Made by a program: the position numbers and the translations under genes. The notes beneath the pieces are model-generated. The model was not told the DNA's origin. It saw nothing but the letters and a program-made list of their open reading frames with translations, and did no database searches. From positions 10,070,501 to 10,134,500 of the forward strand of contig CM041101.1 of NCBI GenBank assembly GCA_023079485.1: DNA of 64,000 nt, read 5' to 3'. This document shows, piece after piece, positions 1-9,223 of this stretch (its first letter is position 1; each line of letters opens with the position of its first letter). This stretch comes from Archilochus colubris. Taxonomy: Eukaryota > Chordata > Aves > Apodiformes > Trochilidae.

Positions 1-987
1 ACCAGGAGAGGAAACAAGGAGGCTTTTGACTACACAGACTCAGGTTGGTCCATGAAATGCAGAATGGCTTAGAGTAACAGGGGAAAAAATTATTTTACAG
101 CTCTGGGGTAAGGATATGGTGTTTACCAACAGGGAAATGCATTTCTTTTAATCTGCTGGGGCTGGTTTGGTGCCAGAGCATCTCTGTGACAAGTAGTGAT
201 TTGTTCTGTGTCAGTCCAGCTGGTTAAAGTGAGTATGTGCTGAAGATCCTTGGAGTCTTTTTCTGTGCTGGAGCATAAAACCAATGAAGGTTTGAGATAG
301 ATGAGCCTGGAGAGAGATGCAGCACAAAATGTGTGAAATCCCATCCCCATGTAGCTGCCAGAACTCTGGGTCAGAAACCTCCCACTGGAGGGTTTCACAG
401 AGCCTTCTGTGGGTGTTGGATGCAGTGACTGTCTGGTCAGGCAGAACACAGCAAACCCTTTTTGTGTTGTTTATGGGAATTAAATATTCTAAGCATAACT
501 GAGCATCTCAAGAACCCATGGTGAGGTCAGTGAGATTTTTCTGTCACTTTCTCAGAGTACATGGTTGGGAATCTGGAGTTAGTTGGATTTTCCTCTATTC
601 ATGGGGCTCTTGCCTGTTGCCAGTGGACCTGTTGCTAAATAGTTTCTTGCAGTGAAATCTGGGAAATACTGAGCTGGTTGGGAGGAGTCCATCATACTTG
701 GGTGACTTCTGTTTTCTCAGAATTTCACCCTCCTTAGCTCTCCTTCCCAGACGTGCTGGTGCTGATCCTTCCAGTCTGGTACCACAGGGTTCTTTCAGGT
801 ATGACTGTAGTGGATCCCCCTGTTCTCCAAGTGTTAACAACTACATGGAAGATATGCTCCTCTCTCTAAAAGGCACTTTTCCACTCTCAGTCTGTTAACA
901 TACTTGCTTTCCCCACCCTCACTCCTCTGGGAGGCTCAGAGTCTGTTTCTTTGTTTCCTGGTTTGGTTTGGTTTGGTTTTATTCAAG
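1..987. other. 5' flank or leader intron of CARD9, no recognised gene
   Basis: No exon of the expected upstream neighbour (SNAPC4 in mammals) was recognised, and only short chance frames are open. A TTTGG pentanucleotide run at about 958-980 immediately precedes the candidate leader-exon acceptor at 986-987. The CARD9 promoter may lie here, but no clear core element was seen. Confidence 0.5.
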
Positions 988-1026
988 ACAGGCCACGGCC
1001 GCTCGCTTAAAACAGCTCTCAGCAGC

Positions 1027-1210
1027 ATGTTGGAAGAAGATGATGATGAGACCTGTTGGAATAACCTGGAGAGCTTCCGTGTGAAGCTGATCTCTGTGAT
1101 TGATCCCTCCCGGATAACTCCCTACCTGCGGCAGTGCCGGGTGCTGAGCCACGAGGATGAGGAGCAGGTGCTGAACGACCCCAGCCTGGTGGTGCGCAGG
1201 CGCAAGGCAG
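1027..1210 (+). CDS. CARD9: CARD9 coding exon 1 (start codon, N-terminal half of CARD)
   Basis: Encodes residues 1-61 plus one base, beginning MLEEDDDETCW. The donor GTGGGT is at 1211. The exon's 5' end is uncertain: AG at 986-987 (ttattcaag) is a possible acceptor for a leader exon, and AG at 1014-1015 is another. Phase 1 at the donor matches the next exon. Confidence 0.95.
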
Positions 1211-4200
1211 GTGGGTGACGGGCAGCTCCACGGGTGCTCCTCTGGCAGCCTGGAATGGAGTGGGCTTGAAGGAACACGTGGCTGCTAAGGTGCTAGGAGG
1301 TCTAAAGCTGCTGTTTAGGCAGGAATGTTGTGGGCACTTTTCCTCTGCACATCGCTGTGGGCAGAGGAGGGGTGGAGGTGGCTCTGTCAGTGCATTCCGG
1401 AGCTGTGTGAGAGTGAAGGGGAGCACAGGGGGTTTGTGGCCTCCTGGTGTCCTGGCTCTGGATCAGCATGAGGGAGGGGGATGCTTGGTGTTGGCCCACA
1501 AGGTTATTCCTGTGTAATGCTTTTGCAGGGGAAGGTTTCCCTAGATAAATGCAGGATGTGTTGTCCCTCCATTCCTACCTTTTGCTGTTGGAGGGAATGT
1601 ATTAAGTAACCTCTTTGTGAATTCATTAGTACATCTTTTGGATTTGGACTAACTCTTACTGATAAATTACTGAGGGACACTGACAAAAATTTATTTTCCC
1701 TGGTTTCTGGATTGGGAAACTGCAGAGCACAAAGAAGCCACTCTGTACAGAGTATTTCTATGCAAAGGAGGAAACTGGGCTTGAAGTCTTTTTGGTCCAT
1801 GCTTTCTTAGCCTTGTCCCTGCTGCCTCTCTAGTTATGCAGTGTCCTTACACTGGTGTGACTTTTTTCTGTATTTGCATCTGGTACATTGCCTCAAGCTG
1901 CAGAAACTGTTGTGGTGCTTTGTTTTAACTTTCCTTTTCTATAATTACCAGCAGAATAACAAAATGCTCTTCTGAGATCTGCTTTTTGTACCCACTGTAG
2001 TAGGAACTTGGTACAGTTGAGGGTTAAGCTGTAACTGTTCCTGCATAGTTAAAATGAAGGTTATAAGTTTCCCAGTAAGTTTATATACTTACTGGGAAAT
2101 TGGTTTAGGATTGGCTGGGGGATTTGATCCCAGGGACTTTAATCTGCCTGTAGAGGAAGTGGAGCAATTTGAGTTCTGTTAGAAATAGCTAAAGAGATAA
2201 ATAAATTAATAGAACAACTTGATGCTGTTATTTCAGGTGTTCTTTTGGACATTCTTCAGCGAACAGGACACAAGGGCTTTGAGGCATTTCTGGAGAGTCT
2301 TGAGCTTTATTACCCACAACTGTATCAGACTATCACTGGCAAGGAGCCCAGCAGGGTTTTCTCTATGATTATAGGTAAAGTTTGTGTTCTGAAAAAAAAA
2401 CCCAACAGCTTTTTGTTGGTGTTGCTGTGCAAATGAAGGGGTGGGGGGCTCACCTCTACTTTTGCCTCTCCCTGCCTTTGGGATCATATATGTCCTCAGG
2501 GTGTGGCATGGGGATGAGTGGGGGGGAACCTGTGCTGTGTGTGTGTCAGGGAGCAGACAGGACAGTGGTGGCTGAGTAGTTGGAGGTTGGAGGGAAAGAG
2601 CCTCTTCTCCGTAGTAAATTGTGATAGGAGCAGAGGGAATGGATGGAATCTGCACCAGGGGAGGTTTAGGCTGGGTATTAGGAAATAATTTTTCACTGAG
2701 AGGGTTGTCAGGCATTGGAATGGCCCAGGACAGTGGTGGAGTCACCATCCCTGGAGGTATTTAAAAGCCTTTTGGACCCGGTCCTTAAGGACAGGGTTTA
2801 GTAGTGAGATGATGGTGTTGGTCAAAGGTTGGGCTGGATGAGCTTGGAGGTCTCTTCCAACCTAAAACATTCTGTGATTCTGTGATGTCTGCCCCCCAAC
2901 CAGACACTGCTGGGGAATCTGGGCTGAGCCAGCTCCTGATGAATGAGATCATGAAGCTGCAGAGCACTGTGCAGGAGGAGCGTCACAAGGTCCAGGAGCT
3001 GACTGTGTGGCTGCAGACCAAGGAGGACACCCTCAGGGAGATGTGGGTGAGGGACAGCCTGCTCCGTAAGCACCAGGAGAGGGTGCAGAAGATGAAGGAG
3101 GAGAGGGACAGCCTGAGCAAGGAGCTACGGAAGTGCAAGGATGAGAACTACAGCCTGGCAATGAGCTATGCCAGGCAGAGCGAGGAGAAGAGCGCTGCCC
3201 TCATGAAGAACCGGGACCTCCTCCTCGAGGTCAGTCACCCCTCCTTCCCCCATCCCTGGAAGGCTGTTCTGTGCACCAGCCTGGTACCCTATTTGTCTGG
3301 GGAATGGATTGAGAGCTGCTTTTGCAGGCCAGAGGTTTCTCTTGGTTACTGATGAGCTCTGGGCCTCGTTGCAGATCGACCACTTGAAGCACAGCCTGAT
3401 GAAGGCTGAGGATGACTGCAAGCTGGAGCGCAAGCACACCATGAAACTCAAGCACGCCATCGAGCAGCGTCCGAGCCACGAGGTGATGTGGGAGATCCAG
3501 CAGGAGAAGGAGCTGCTCTTGGCCAAGAATCAAGAGCTGGAGAACACCCTCCAGGTTGGTGGGGGTGGTTTCATAGGGATACCTGAGTAGGGATTCTTTG
3601 TAGCAGCCAGGGCAGTGATGAGGCTGCACTGAGAATTGTGTGGGTCTGCTGTGGACTTGTTCCCCCAAGTCAAGCAGTGCACACGGGGCAGATGAGTTCA
3701 TACAGAGTTAGGCTGTTGCTGTATCTCACTTTTTAATTTGTCTAGCAGGTTGCCAGGGAACAGAATTTGGAGAAGAGCCTCTCCAGTGAGACCATGGAGA
3801 AAGGCTGCAGCCAGGTGCTGGAAGAACGCCGGGAGCTGATGGGCACCATCTGCAGCCTTCGGAAGGAGCTGCGGAGAGCTGAGGTGCTCCAAGACAAAGT
3901 ACATGATGGAGTTCTAATTCCTTCTGGGGGCCGGGGGGTAAGACAAGCAGATGAAGCACCTGCAGTGTCTGCCTATGGAGCAGAAGGACAGCTGAACAGC
4001 AGTCCTTGCTGATCTTACTCCAGTGTCTGGGTTAGTTTGTTGAAAGAAAGGCACATTTGTATTTTAGCATTCTGTGCCTGTGGCATTAACTGTTATCTGT
4101 TAATGCTTTTGCTAACGAACAGTCCCTGCCTCAGCCTGGAGGGTGCTGGGAGCTTTTGTCATGACTGACAGCTCAGGTACATGTAAATCCATCACTTTAG

Positions 4201-7200
4201 CAGTCCTCCTAGTCATGCTGATGAACCTTCTGATTGGCCTTGCCCAACTCGACAGTCTGGCTGCACTTTGACATCGCAGAGAGGTCTGGCCATAGCAGTC
4301 CATGGCACAGAACAGAAGTGGTGAGAGTATAGCTCAGGTTCTGCCCACAGGCAGGGTGCTTTTGATCTTGTCTCAACAGTATGCAGAAGAAAAAGAGATG
4401 CTTGAACTACAGTGCACGTCTCTGAGGAAGGACTCCCAGATGTACAAAAAAAGGATTGAAGCTGTCCTACAGCAGATGGAAGAGGTGGCCTCAGAAAGAG
4501 ACCAGGTGATAAAACATTCCTCTTGGTGCTGCTGCTCATCCCTGCTTTTCTGCTTGAAATGGGCAGATACTGTAACCCTGAACGTGTCCCTTTCTCCAGG
4601 CACTGCTGACCAGGGAACAGTTCTATGTGCAGTATTCCAAGAACCTGGTGGAGAGGGACAGCTACCGCAAGCGGATCCGGGAGCTGGGGGAGCGCTGTGA
4701 CGAGATGCAGCTGCAGCTCTTCCAAAAGGAGAGCCAGTTACTGGCTACTGAAGCCAAACTGAAAAGGTTGCAACTGGAGCTACCCACACTGGTATGTCTG
4801 TGAGGTTGTCTGTGTGGTGGGTTGGGAAGCAGGGAGGAAAGGTGCTAAAGTTTCTGGAATGAAATTTGATGAACAAGGGCCTTTGGTTAATGTGGCAGAC
4901 TCTGTGCTTTCTCCAAGTGGTCAGACAGGAGTGTGGGAGGGGAGGAAGTCCCCACTTCTCTGTTTTCTGGAGCTTCCAGTCTGCTGTCTATTCTTTTACT
5001 ACCACTTCCTTCCTCACAAGGAGTGATTAATTTATTCTGGTTTTGTTTCAGACCTCTGACCTGGATGATACCTCCTCCAGAGATTCCCAGGAAGTGAGTA
5101 GGGTGCCTTGTTTACCTTTTACTCTCTTGTGGGATGGTTTCAAATTCCTCATTTGTGCTCAGTAACTGCTAAGTAACAGCAATTTTCAATCCATAGGTTA
5201 GGCTCATTTCAGAGATAGCCAAAAGTGCAGAGGCAGCAAAACAGACCAGTGACAAAGATCTCCCTCTGTCCTGAGGTTTCTAAGTGGAGGACACGATTAT
5301 GGTGTTAGACAGCAAGATTTGAGTCTTAAATCAGGAGCATTGCATTATTTGGGTTGCTTCTAATTGTCTGTCTTGGGGGAGAGCAGGCAAAAATATGTCT
5401 TGCAACGAAGAACATCTAAAGTAAAGTAAGGGAAAGATTGGCTCTTCACATGTCCTGTTTCTTAGGTTCCATAACCTGTTCCTAGCTACTGTGTGAGACA
5501 GAATAAGGGGCAGTTCTCATGTTCTTGCTTTGTTTCTGTCCCATAGCTGACTCTTCATGGTCATCTAGATGAAGATACACAGCTGACGAAAAGTAAGACT
5601 TTTCATGAGAAATAACTCCTGGGTGCCTTCTTTCCCCCTCCTTCTCTTGCATTTGTGGAGTGCTGAGAGCAGAGCATCCTTCCACTTTAGCTGGATCATG
5701 TGGCTTTCTCCAGGGAATTTTCCTTCCCCTCTTTTGTGTTGCAAGCTATTCTCATAAAAGCAGAACTGTGTGGTTAACACTGCCACAGGTTATGTTTCTT
5801 TGGCATCCCCAGTGGAAATGATTCAGCAGTGTAGAAAGGGATTAATAGGCGCCTCTAAGAACTTGAAATTCTCTTACAAAACATGCTGAGAAAGGGAGGA
5901 ATCTAGCACAGTAGAAGAAATTTTGTGGTTTGGTCTCCTGAAGTTCTAAATGATCTTTTCATTCACCACTGAGACAGGAGATTTTTCACAGAAGATAAAC
6001 AACACAGATCTAAAAAGCCTTTTTATTATTCTGCCTCCAAAACCACATATCATGGTACCTGATCCTACATAAGGAGTTTCACTAAAATATGGTCAAATGT
6101 GAAATCTCTTGATATATAATCTCTTAGTTGTTGTTTTATGATTAAAATAAGGATTAACATGACTTCTTCTGGCGGCCTCTAACATTTTTTGTTGTTGTTC
6201 ATGAGTCTAAGCACAGGAGCTGCTTTGCAAAGATTAATCTTCCTCCTGCATAAGCAGAAACTTACAAGCTGCTGTCTGAGCTTGCTGGGGATTTCATCAT
6301 CCTGTGCAAGGTTCAGGACTCAAGTAAGATGAGAAGTGACTCGTGCATTGATCACAGGACTGGATCATGAACTTTTTGATGCTTGGTTTCAGTTCTGCTG
6401 TTGCCTGTGTAGTGCTGGGCAGTTGTTACATTACAGCTGTTGCTGTTTGAACTGGTGGAGGGAGAAGTTACTTCACAATTGCAGCTATGACTAAAACTGT
6501 GATTATTTTATTTTTTTCTCCTCTTAGAAGATTCCCCTGAAGAACAAAAAGAGCAATTTAGCACTCAAGAGAGCAGTCTGCCTCCCAAGTCACCCAGTGT
6601 AAGAGAATCTTTGTGGGATCTTCTTTACTATGACTGGGGTTTGGGATCTTTTATATTCTTTTCAATGATGGATATACCAGATGTGAGAAGCATGTAAGCA
6701 GCTGCTGCTTTCACAGAATCTAAGCTGTGTGTGCAAAATTCACCTTCCAAAAAGGGTGAGCTCTGAAGAGCAGAACACTTATGGTGGTTACTTCTCCATC
6801 TGTGCCTAGGAACTTCTAATTACTTTTTGTACTTCATCTCCGGGCATGATGTTTTCCAGTGTAATTGTCTGCACTATTATTCTTGGTAGAGGAAACAGAA
6901 TTCCAAATTTACAAAAGGGAGAAAATAAAGATAGTAAACTGTGTGAAACAGATGTACACATCCTGCACACACAGTAGCAGACAGCCCAGAAATGAACACA
7001 CTGAGCTTTGTGCTGCAGGCCCAGGCAGATGCAGCAAGCTATCTGGACACAGGGCTGCTTTCCTGGAAGAGGGTTTTGGTACTGAACAGCTATAGTCATC
7101 TGAAGGCATAAGTTCCTATTTTTTTTTCTCCTTCATTTAAATGTAAAATTGATTCACTGACCAAACAAGTCAGAGAGGAGAAATGACCCAGTTCCTTTGG

Positions 7201-8251
7201 GTGGGCTGCAGCCTCTTACCCTGCAAAGCCAGGTCGTCAAACCTCAAAACCCCTTTTCAGAGGGGTCTGCACTACGTGGTGCTGACATTGGTCTGATCTT
7301 CAGAAGAATCCAGTTTATGTTTGTCTGGATTTTTTTCCAGTTCAAGGAGTGTGGCTTAGCCAACGAGGAGCTGGCAGAGAAGGAGAGGAGGAGGATGAAG
7401 GACTGCTTTGAGCGGTACCGAAGGTCTGGACTTTAGTAAGCAGGAATGATTTAGACATACCCTTGTGCCTTAACTGATCAGCTTGTTGTATCTATTACCT
7501 CTTTTCTGTCCATCCCCTGTTACCAAATTTGATTCATGGAGGGCATGAATTAATGAGAGATCTTCATGCTTCCAGCTGAACCAGTTGAGGCTCCTGTTTT
7601 ATTACTAGAGGTAACCAAGATGAAAATACTGCTGACATTCAAGACTAAGCTCCCATGACTGAATAAGAGCAGTTTGCACTCTCTGTCCTCTTTGAATGCT
7701 TGTTTGAAGGCACATTATCCAAATGCCTGGTGTCTTCACTGATCACTGCCTGTATGGAGCACGAGAAAATGAAAACCTTGTAGAACAGGGACCTTAGTTC
7801 TTGCATGAGACAGACATGCTCCTAATGGCTGTGAAAAACAAAAAACCAAAAACCCCAAACAAACAAACAAAAAAAACTTCAGTAGGATTTCTTGGTTTCT
7901 TCAAATGCACACCAACAACATGCCACACTTCAGGAAATGTTAAAATACCTTTATTTATCTGGACCAAATTCTCTTCATGCTTGCTACTGGTCACAGGTTT
8001 GTTGAGTGCCAGCAAGCCCCTCACCTTCAATTAAACACCCAGGGGTTTGTTCATGCCCACTGAACTGTACCACTCAACTCCCCAGAAGTATTCAAATGCC
8101 ATGTGTTTGCATGAAACATCTTCTGAAAATTAAATGTCTCCTTTTTTTTCCCAGAAAAAGGGCGATGCGCCGGGCAGTGCCGGGCCGGCAGCGGGAGGTG
8201 GACTGGGAGAACACCACAGGCAGTGACAACACTGACACCGAGGGCTGCTGA
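1027..8251 (+). CDS. CARD9: CARD9, caspase recruitment domain adaptor (whole coding span, 12 coding exons)
   Basis: Cytosolic adaptor that, in the known family, relays C-type lectin receptor/Syk/PKC-delta signals to BCL10-MALT1 and NF-kB in myeloid cells. Joined exons are 1027-1210, 2237-2374, 2904-3229, 3375-3554, 3749-3898, 4380-4505, 4600-4791, 5052-5093, 5547-5592, 6528-6598, 7341-7423 and 8155-8251. All phases agree and give 544 residues (human about 536). Residues about 7-100 are the CARD (SVIDPSRITPYLRQC, LLDILQRTGHKG, ESLELYYPQLY); Cys10, Cys37 and His73, discussed as zinc ligands in the human CARD, are present. Residues about 110-430 are a long heptad-rich coiled coil, 430-485 a poorly conserved acidic linker, and the end is the conserved ENTTGSDNTDTEG tail. 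The start ATG has A at -3 and aligns with the human start. An upstream noncoding exon is likely but was not located with certainty. Confidence 0.97.
2068..2099. repeat. Perfect 13-bp inverted repeat in CARD9 intron
   Basis: TTTCCCAGTAAGT at 2068-2080 and its exact reverse complement at 2087-2099, with the 6-base spacer TTATAT. It would form a strong hairpin in the pre-mRNA. It is about 140 bp upstream of coding exon 2. No known RNA family was recognised. Confidence 0.8.
2237..2374 (+). CDS. CARD9: CARD9 coding exon 2 (C-terminal half of CARD)
   Basis: Encodes VLLDILQRTGHKG through FSMII, the second half of the CARD. Acceptor tgttatttcag precedes 2237 and donor GTAAAG starts at 2375. It is 138 nt and phase 1 at both ends. 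Confidence 0.96.
2592..2886 (+). mobile_element. CR1 LINE 3' fragment (sense to CARD9)
   Basis: Typical CR1 3'-end phrases occur in order: gagcctcttctcc, ggggaggtttaggctgg, ggtggagtcaccatccctgg, tcttccaacctaaaacattc and the tail attctgtgattctgtgat ending at 2886. It is 5'-truncated, as CR1 copies usually are, and has no coding capacity. It sits directly before CARD9 coding exon 3. Confidence 0.9.
2904..3229 (+). CDS. CARD9: CARD9 coding exon 3 (start of coiled coil)
   Basis: Encodes TAGESGLSQLLMNEIMKLQ through MKNRDLLLE (residues 108-216): the linker after the CARD and the first coiled-coil segment. The acceptor ccaaccag ends at 2903, only 17 bp past the end of a CR1 insertion. Donor GTCAGT is at 3230. 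The exon is 326 nt. Confidence 0.96.
3375..3554 (+). CDS. CARD9: CARD9 coding exon 4 (coiled coil)
   Basis: Encodes IDHLKHSLMKAEDDCK onwards to LENTLQ (residues 217-276), the best conserved part of the coiled coil. Acceptor ttgcag, donor GTTGGT at 3555. It is 180 nt and in phase 0 at both ends. Confidence 0.96.
3749..3898 (+). CDS. CARD9: CARD9 coding exon 5 (coiled coil, tandem acceptor)
   Basis: Encodes VAREQNLEKSLSSE through RRAEVLQDK (50 codons) in phase 0. The acceptor reads tctagcag, so splicing can occur after 3745 (adding one Gln codon) or after 3748. Donor GTACAT starts at 3899. This exon is more diverged from the mammalian protein than its neighbours. Confidence 0.92.
4380..4505 (+). 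CDS. CARD9: CARD9 coding exon 6 (coiled coil)
   Basis: Encodes YAEEKEMLELQC through MEEVASERDQ (42 codons, phase 0), closely matching human EEKEMFELQC...MEEVAIERDQ. Acceptor tctcaacag, donor GTGATA at 4506. Confidence 0.96.
4600..4791 (+). CDS. CARD9: CARD9 coding exon 7 (end of coiled coil)
   Basis: Encodes ALLTREQFYVQYSK through LKRLQLELPTL (64 codons, phase 0), including RIRELGERCDEMQLQ. Acceptor tttctccag, donor GTATGT at 4792. Confidence 0.96.
5052..5093 (+). CDS. CARD9: CARD9 coding exon 8 (42-nt microexon, linker)
   Basis: Encodes only TSDLDDTSSRDSQE (14 codons), the Ser/Asp-rich linker equivalent to human SSDLEDGSPRRSQE. Acceptor tttgtttcag, donor GTGAGT at 5094. Too short to be found by length, but flanks, phase and homology agree. 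Confidence 0.9.
5547..5592 (+). CDS. CARD9: CARD9 coding exon 9 (46-nt microexon, linker)
   Basis: Encodes LTLHGHLDEDTQLTK, aligning with human LSLPQDLEDTQLSDK. Acceptor tctgtcccatag, donor GTAAGA at 5593. It leaves phase 1, matching the next exon. Confidence 0.9.
6528..6598 (+). CDS. CARD9: CARD9 coding exon 10 (71 nt, linker)
   Basis: Encodes DSPEEQKEQFSTQESSLPPKSPS, a low-conservation acidic/proline linker. Acceptor tctcctcttag, donor GTAAGA at 6599. Phase 1 in and phase 0 out, which restores the frame for the C-terminal exons. The exon is assigned by splice signals and phase more than by sequence similarity. Confidence 0.8.
7341..7423 (+). CDS. CARD9: CARD9 coding exon 11
   Basis: Encodes FKECGLANEELAEKERRRMKD onwards to ERYRR, matching human EPPEKERRRLKESFENYRR. 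Acceptor ttttttccag. The donor GTCTGG at 7424 is weak. Reading through it gives SGL and a stop at 7434-7436. Confidence 0.94.
7840..7878 (+). repeat. A-rich CAAA simple repeat
   Basis: Low-complexity AAAAAC/CAAA run in the last CARD9 intron, without flanking structure that would identify a retroposed element. Confidence 0.6.
8155..8251 (+). CDS. CARD9: CARD9 coding exon 12 (C-terminal tail and stop)
   Basis: Encodes KRAMRRAVPGRQREVDWEN then TTGSDNTDTEGC and TGA at 8249-8251. The family's conserved C-terminal tail confirms the gene identity. The acceptor cttttttttcccag has a strong pyrimidine tract. Confidence 0.96.
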
Positions 8252-8368
8252 GACCAGGAGGGGACCCGGGGGGAAGCAGCAGCCTGAGCAGGGCTGCTCT
8301 GCCCTCTCTGTTACTCCCTTTACATTTAAAGCCATCTAAACAAACGCCTCTGGAGTCAGCGTGAAGGC

Positions 8369-8374
8369 AATAAA
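8369..8374 (+). terminator. CARD9: CARD9 poly(A) signal AATAAA
   Basis: Canonical AATAAA 118 bp past the CARD9 stop codon, followed by a TA/CA-rich stretch. It implies a short 3' UTR of about 140 bases. Confidence 0.75.
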
Positions 8375-8388
8375 TTATTAAATACAAG

Positions 8389-8420
8389 TATATATATATA
8401 TATGTATATACACACACATA
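8389..8420 (+). repeat. TA/CA microsatellite
   Basis: Compound TATATA then CACACA tract just after the CARD9 poly(A) signal. Likely length-variable. Confidence 0.8.
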
Positions 8421-8505
8421 AAACATAAACATTTGCAGGTCTGAGGCTGCCTGTGCCTGCCCCAGCCTGGCTTCAGCAGCCCTCTAAGGGCAGGCCCATC
8501 TCTGC

Positions 8506-8661
8506 AGTGATTTTAATGAGCAGAGGTGAAGTATCACCCAAGCAACACACAGGAATCAGTTTCTCCACAGGGAGAAATCAGAGAGAAGTAGCATCCTCTT
8601 AAAAATTCCAGGACTGGCAGTAGAGGCGTAGCTGGTTTATTTACAGGCACAGGGAATGATG
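8506..8661 (+). repeat. 156-bp dispersed repeat, copy A
   Basis: Matches 38432-38587 in the same orientation, with about 10 mismatches and no gap by hand count. It lies between the CARD9 poly(A) site and the DNLZ CpG island. On the minus strand it contains AATAAA within CTGTAAATAAACCAGC. The family was not recognised; it could be an old LTR or non-autonomous element, or a segmental copy. Confidence 0.85.
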
Positions 8662-8848
8662 GGGTGGTCCTGGTCCTGCAGGGAGCTGCAGCAGCAGCAC
8701 CCGCTACCACCGACCCGGGGCCCGGCGTGCCGCTCCCTGCTGCAGCCTTCAGGCGGCCGGGACCGGCGGCTGCGCGACCCCAACATGGCCGCGTCCCACA
8801 CCCCTCCCATGGCCGCTGCCTCCACTCCTCCCGTGGGCGCTGCCCACA

Positions 8849-8950
8849 CCCCACGATCTCCCCCCTCACCCCACGATCTCCTCCCTCACCCCATGACCCT
8901 CCCCCCTTGCCCCATGATCTCTCCCCTCTCCCCATCACCTCTCCCCACAC
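8849..8950 (+). repeat. Degenerate 20-bp tandem repeat in DNLZ promoter
   Basis: About five units of the form CCCCACGATCTCCTCCCTCA, which diverge progressively toward the gene. Strongly strand-asymmetric (C-rich on +). Confidence 0.75.
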
Positions 8951-9013
8951 CCCCATGGCCTCCGCCGCGTCAGTCCCCGCCTCTCACCGCACATGCTCAG
9001 TGTCACGCAGCGC

Positions 9014-9223
9014 ATGGCGCGGGCGCTGCTGAGCTCTCTGCTCCGCTCCGCTCCGCCATGCCGGGCCCGTTGCCTCCGGATCCCGGTCCCTCCGATCCCG
9101 CTCCGGATCCCGCCGCTCCGGATCTCGCCGCTCCCCATCCCTTCGCTCCGCCGCCCGTTCTGCAGCACCGCCGCCCCGGAGCAGCCGCAGTCCAAGCATT
9201 ACCACCTGGTGTTCACCTGCAAG
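9014..9223 (+). CDS. DNLZ: DNLZ exon 1 (targeting presequence, first zinc-finger Cys)
   Basis: Encodes [15 protein letters not shown] through HYHLVFTCK (70 codons, phase 0). Donor GTGGGC at 9224. The middle, about residues 22-48, is a Pro/Ile/Leu/Arg low-complexity stretch encoded by a CCGGATC/CTCCG-type DNA repeat. Confidence 0.93.

Noticed and set aside
1..987. Possible 3' or 5' end of SNAPC4
   Set aside because: Expected by mammalian synteny, but no matching exon was seen on either strand.
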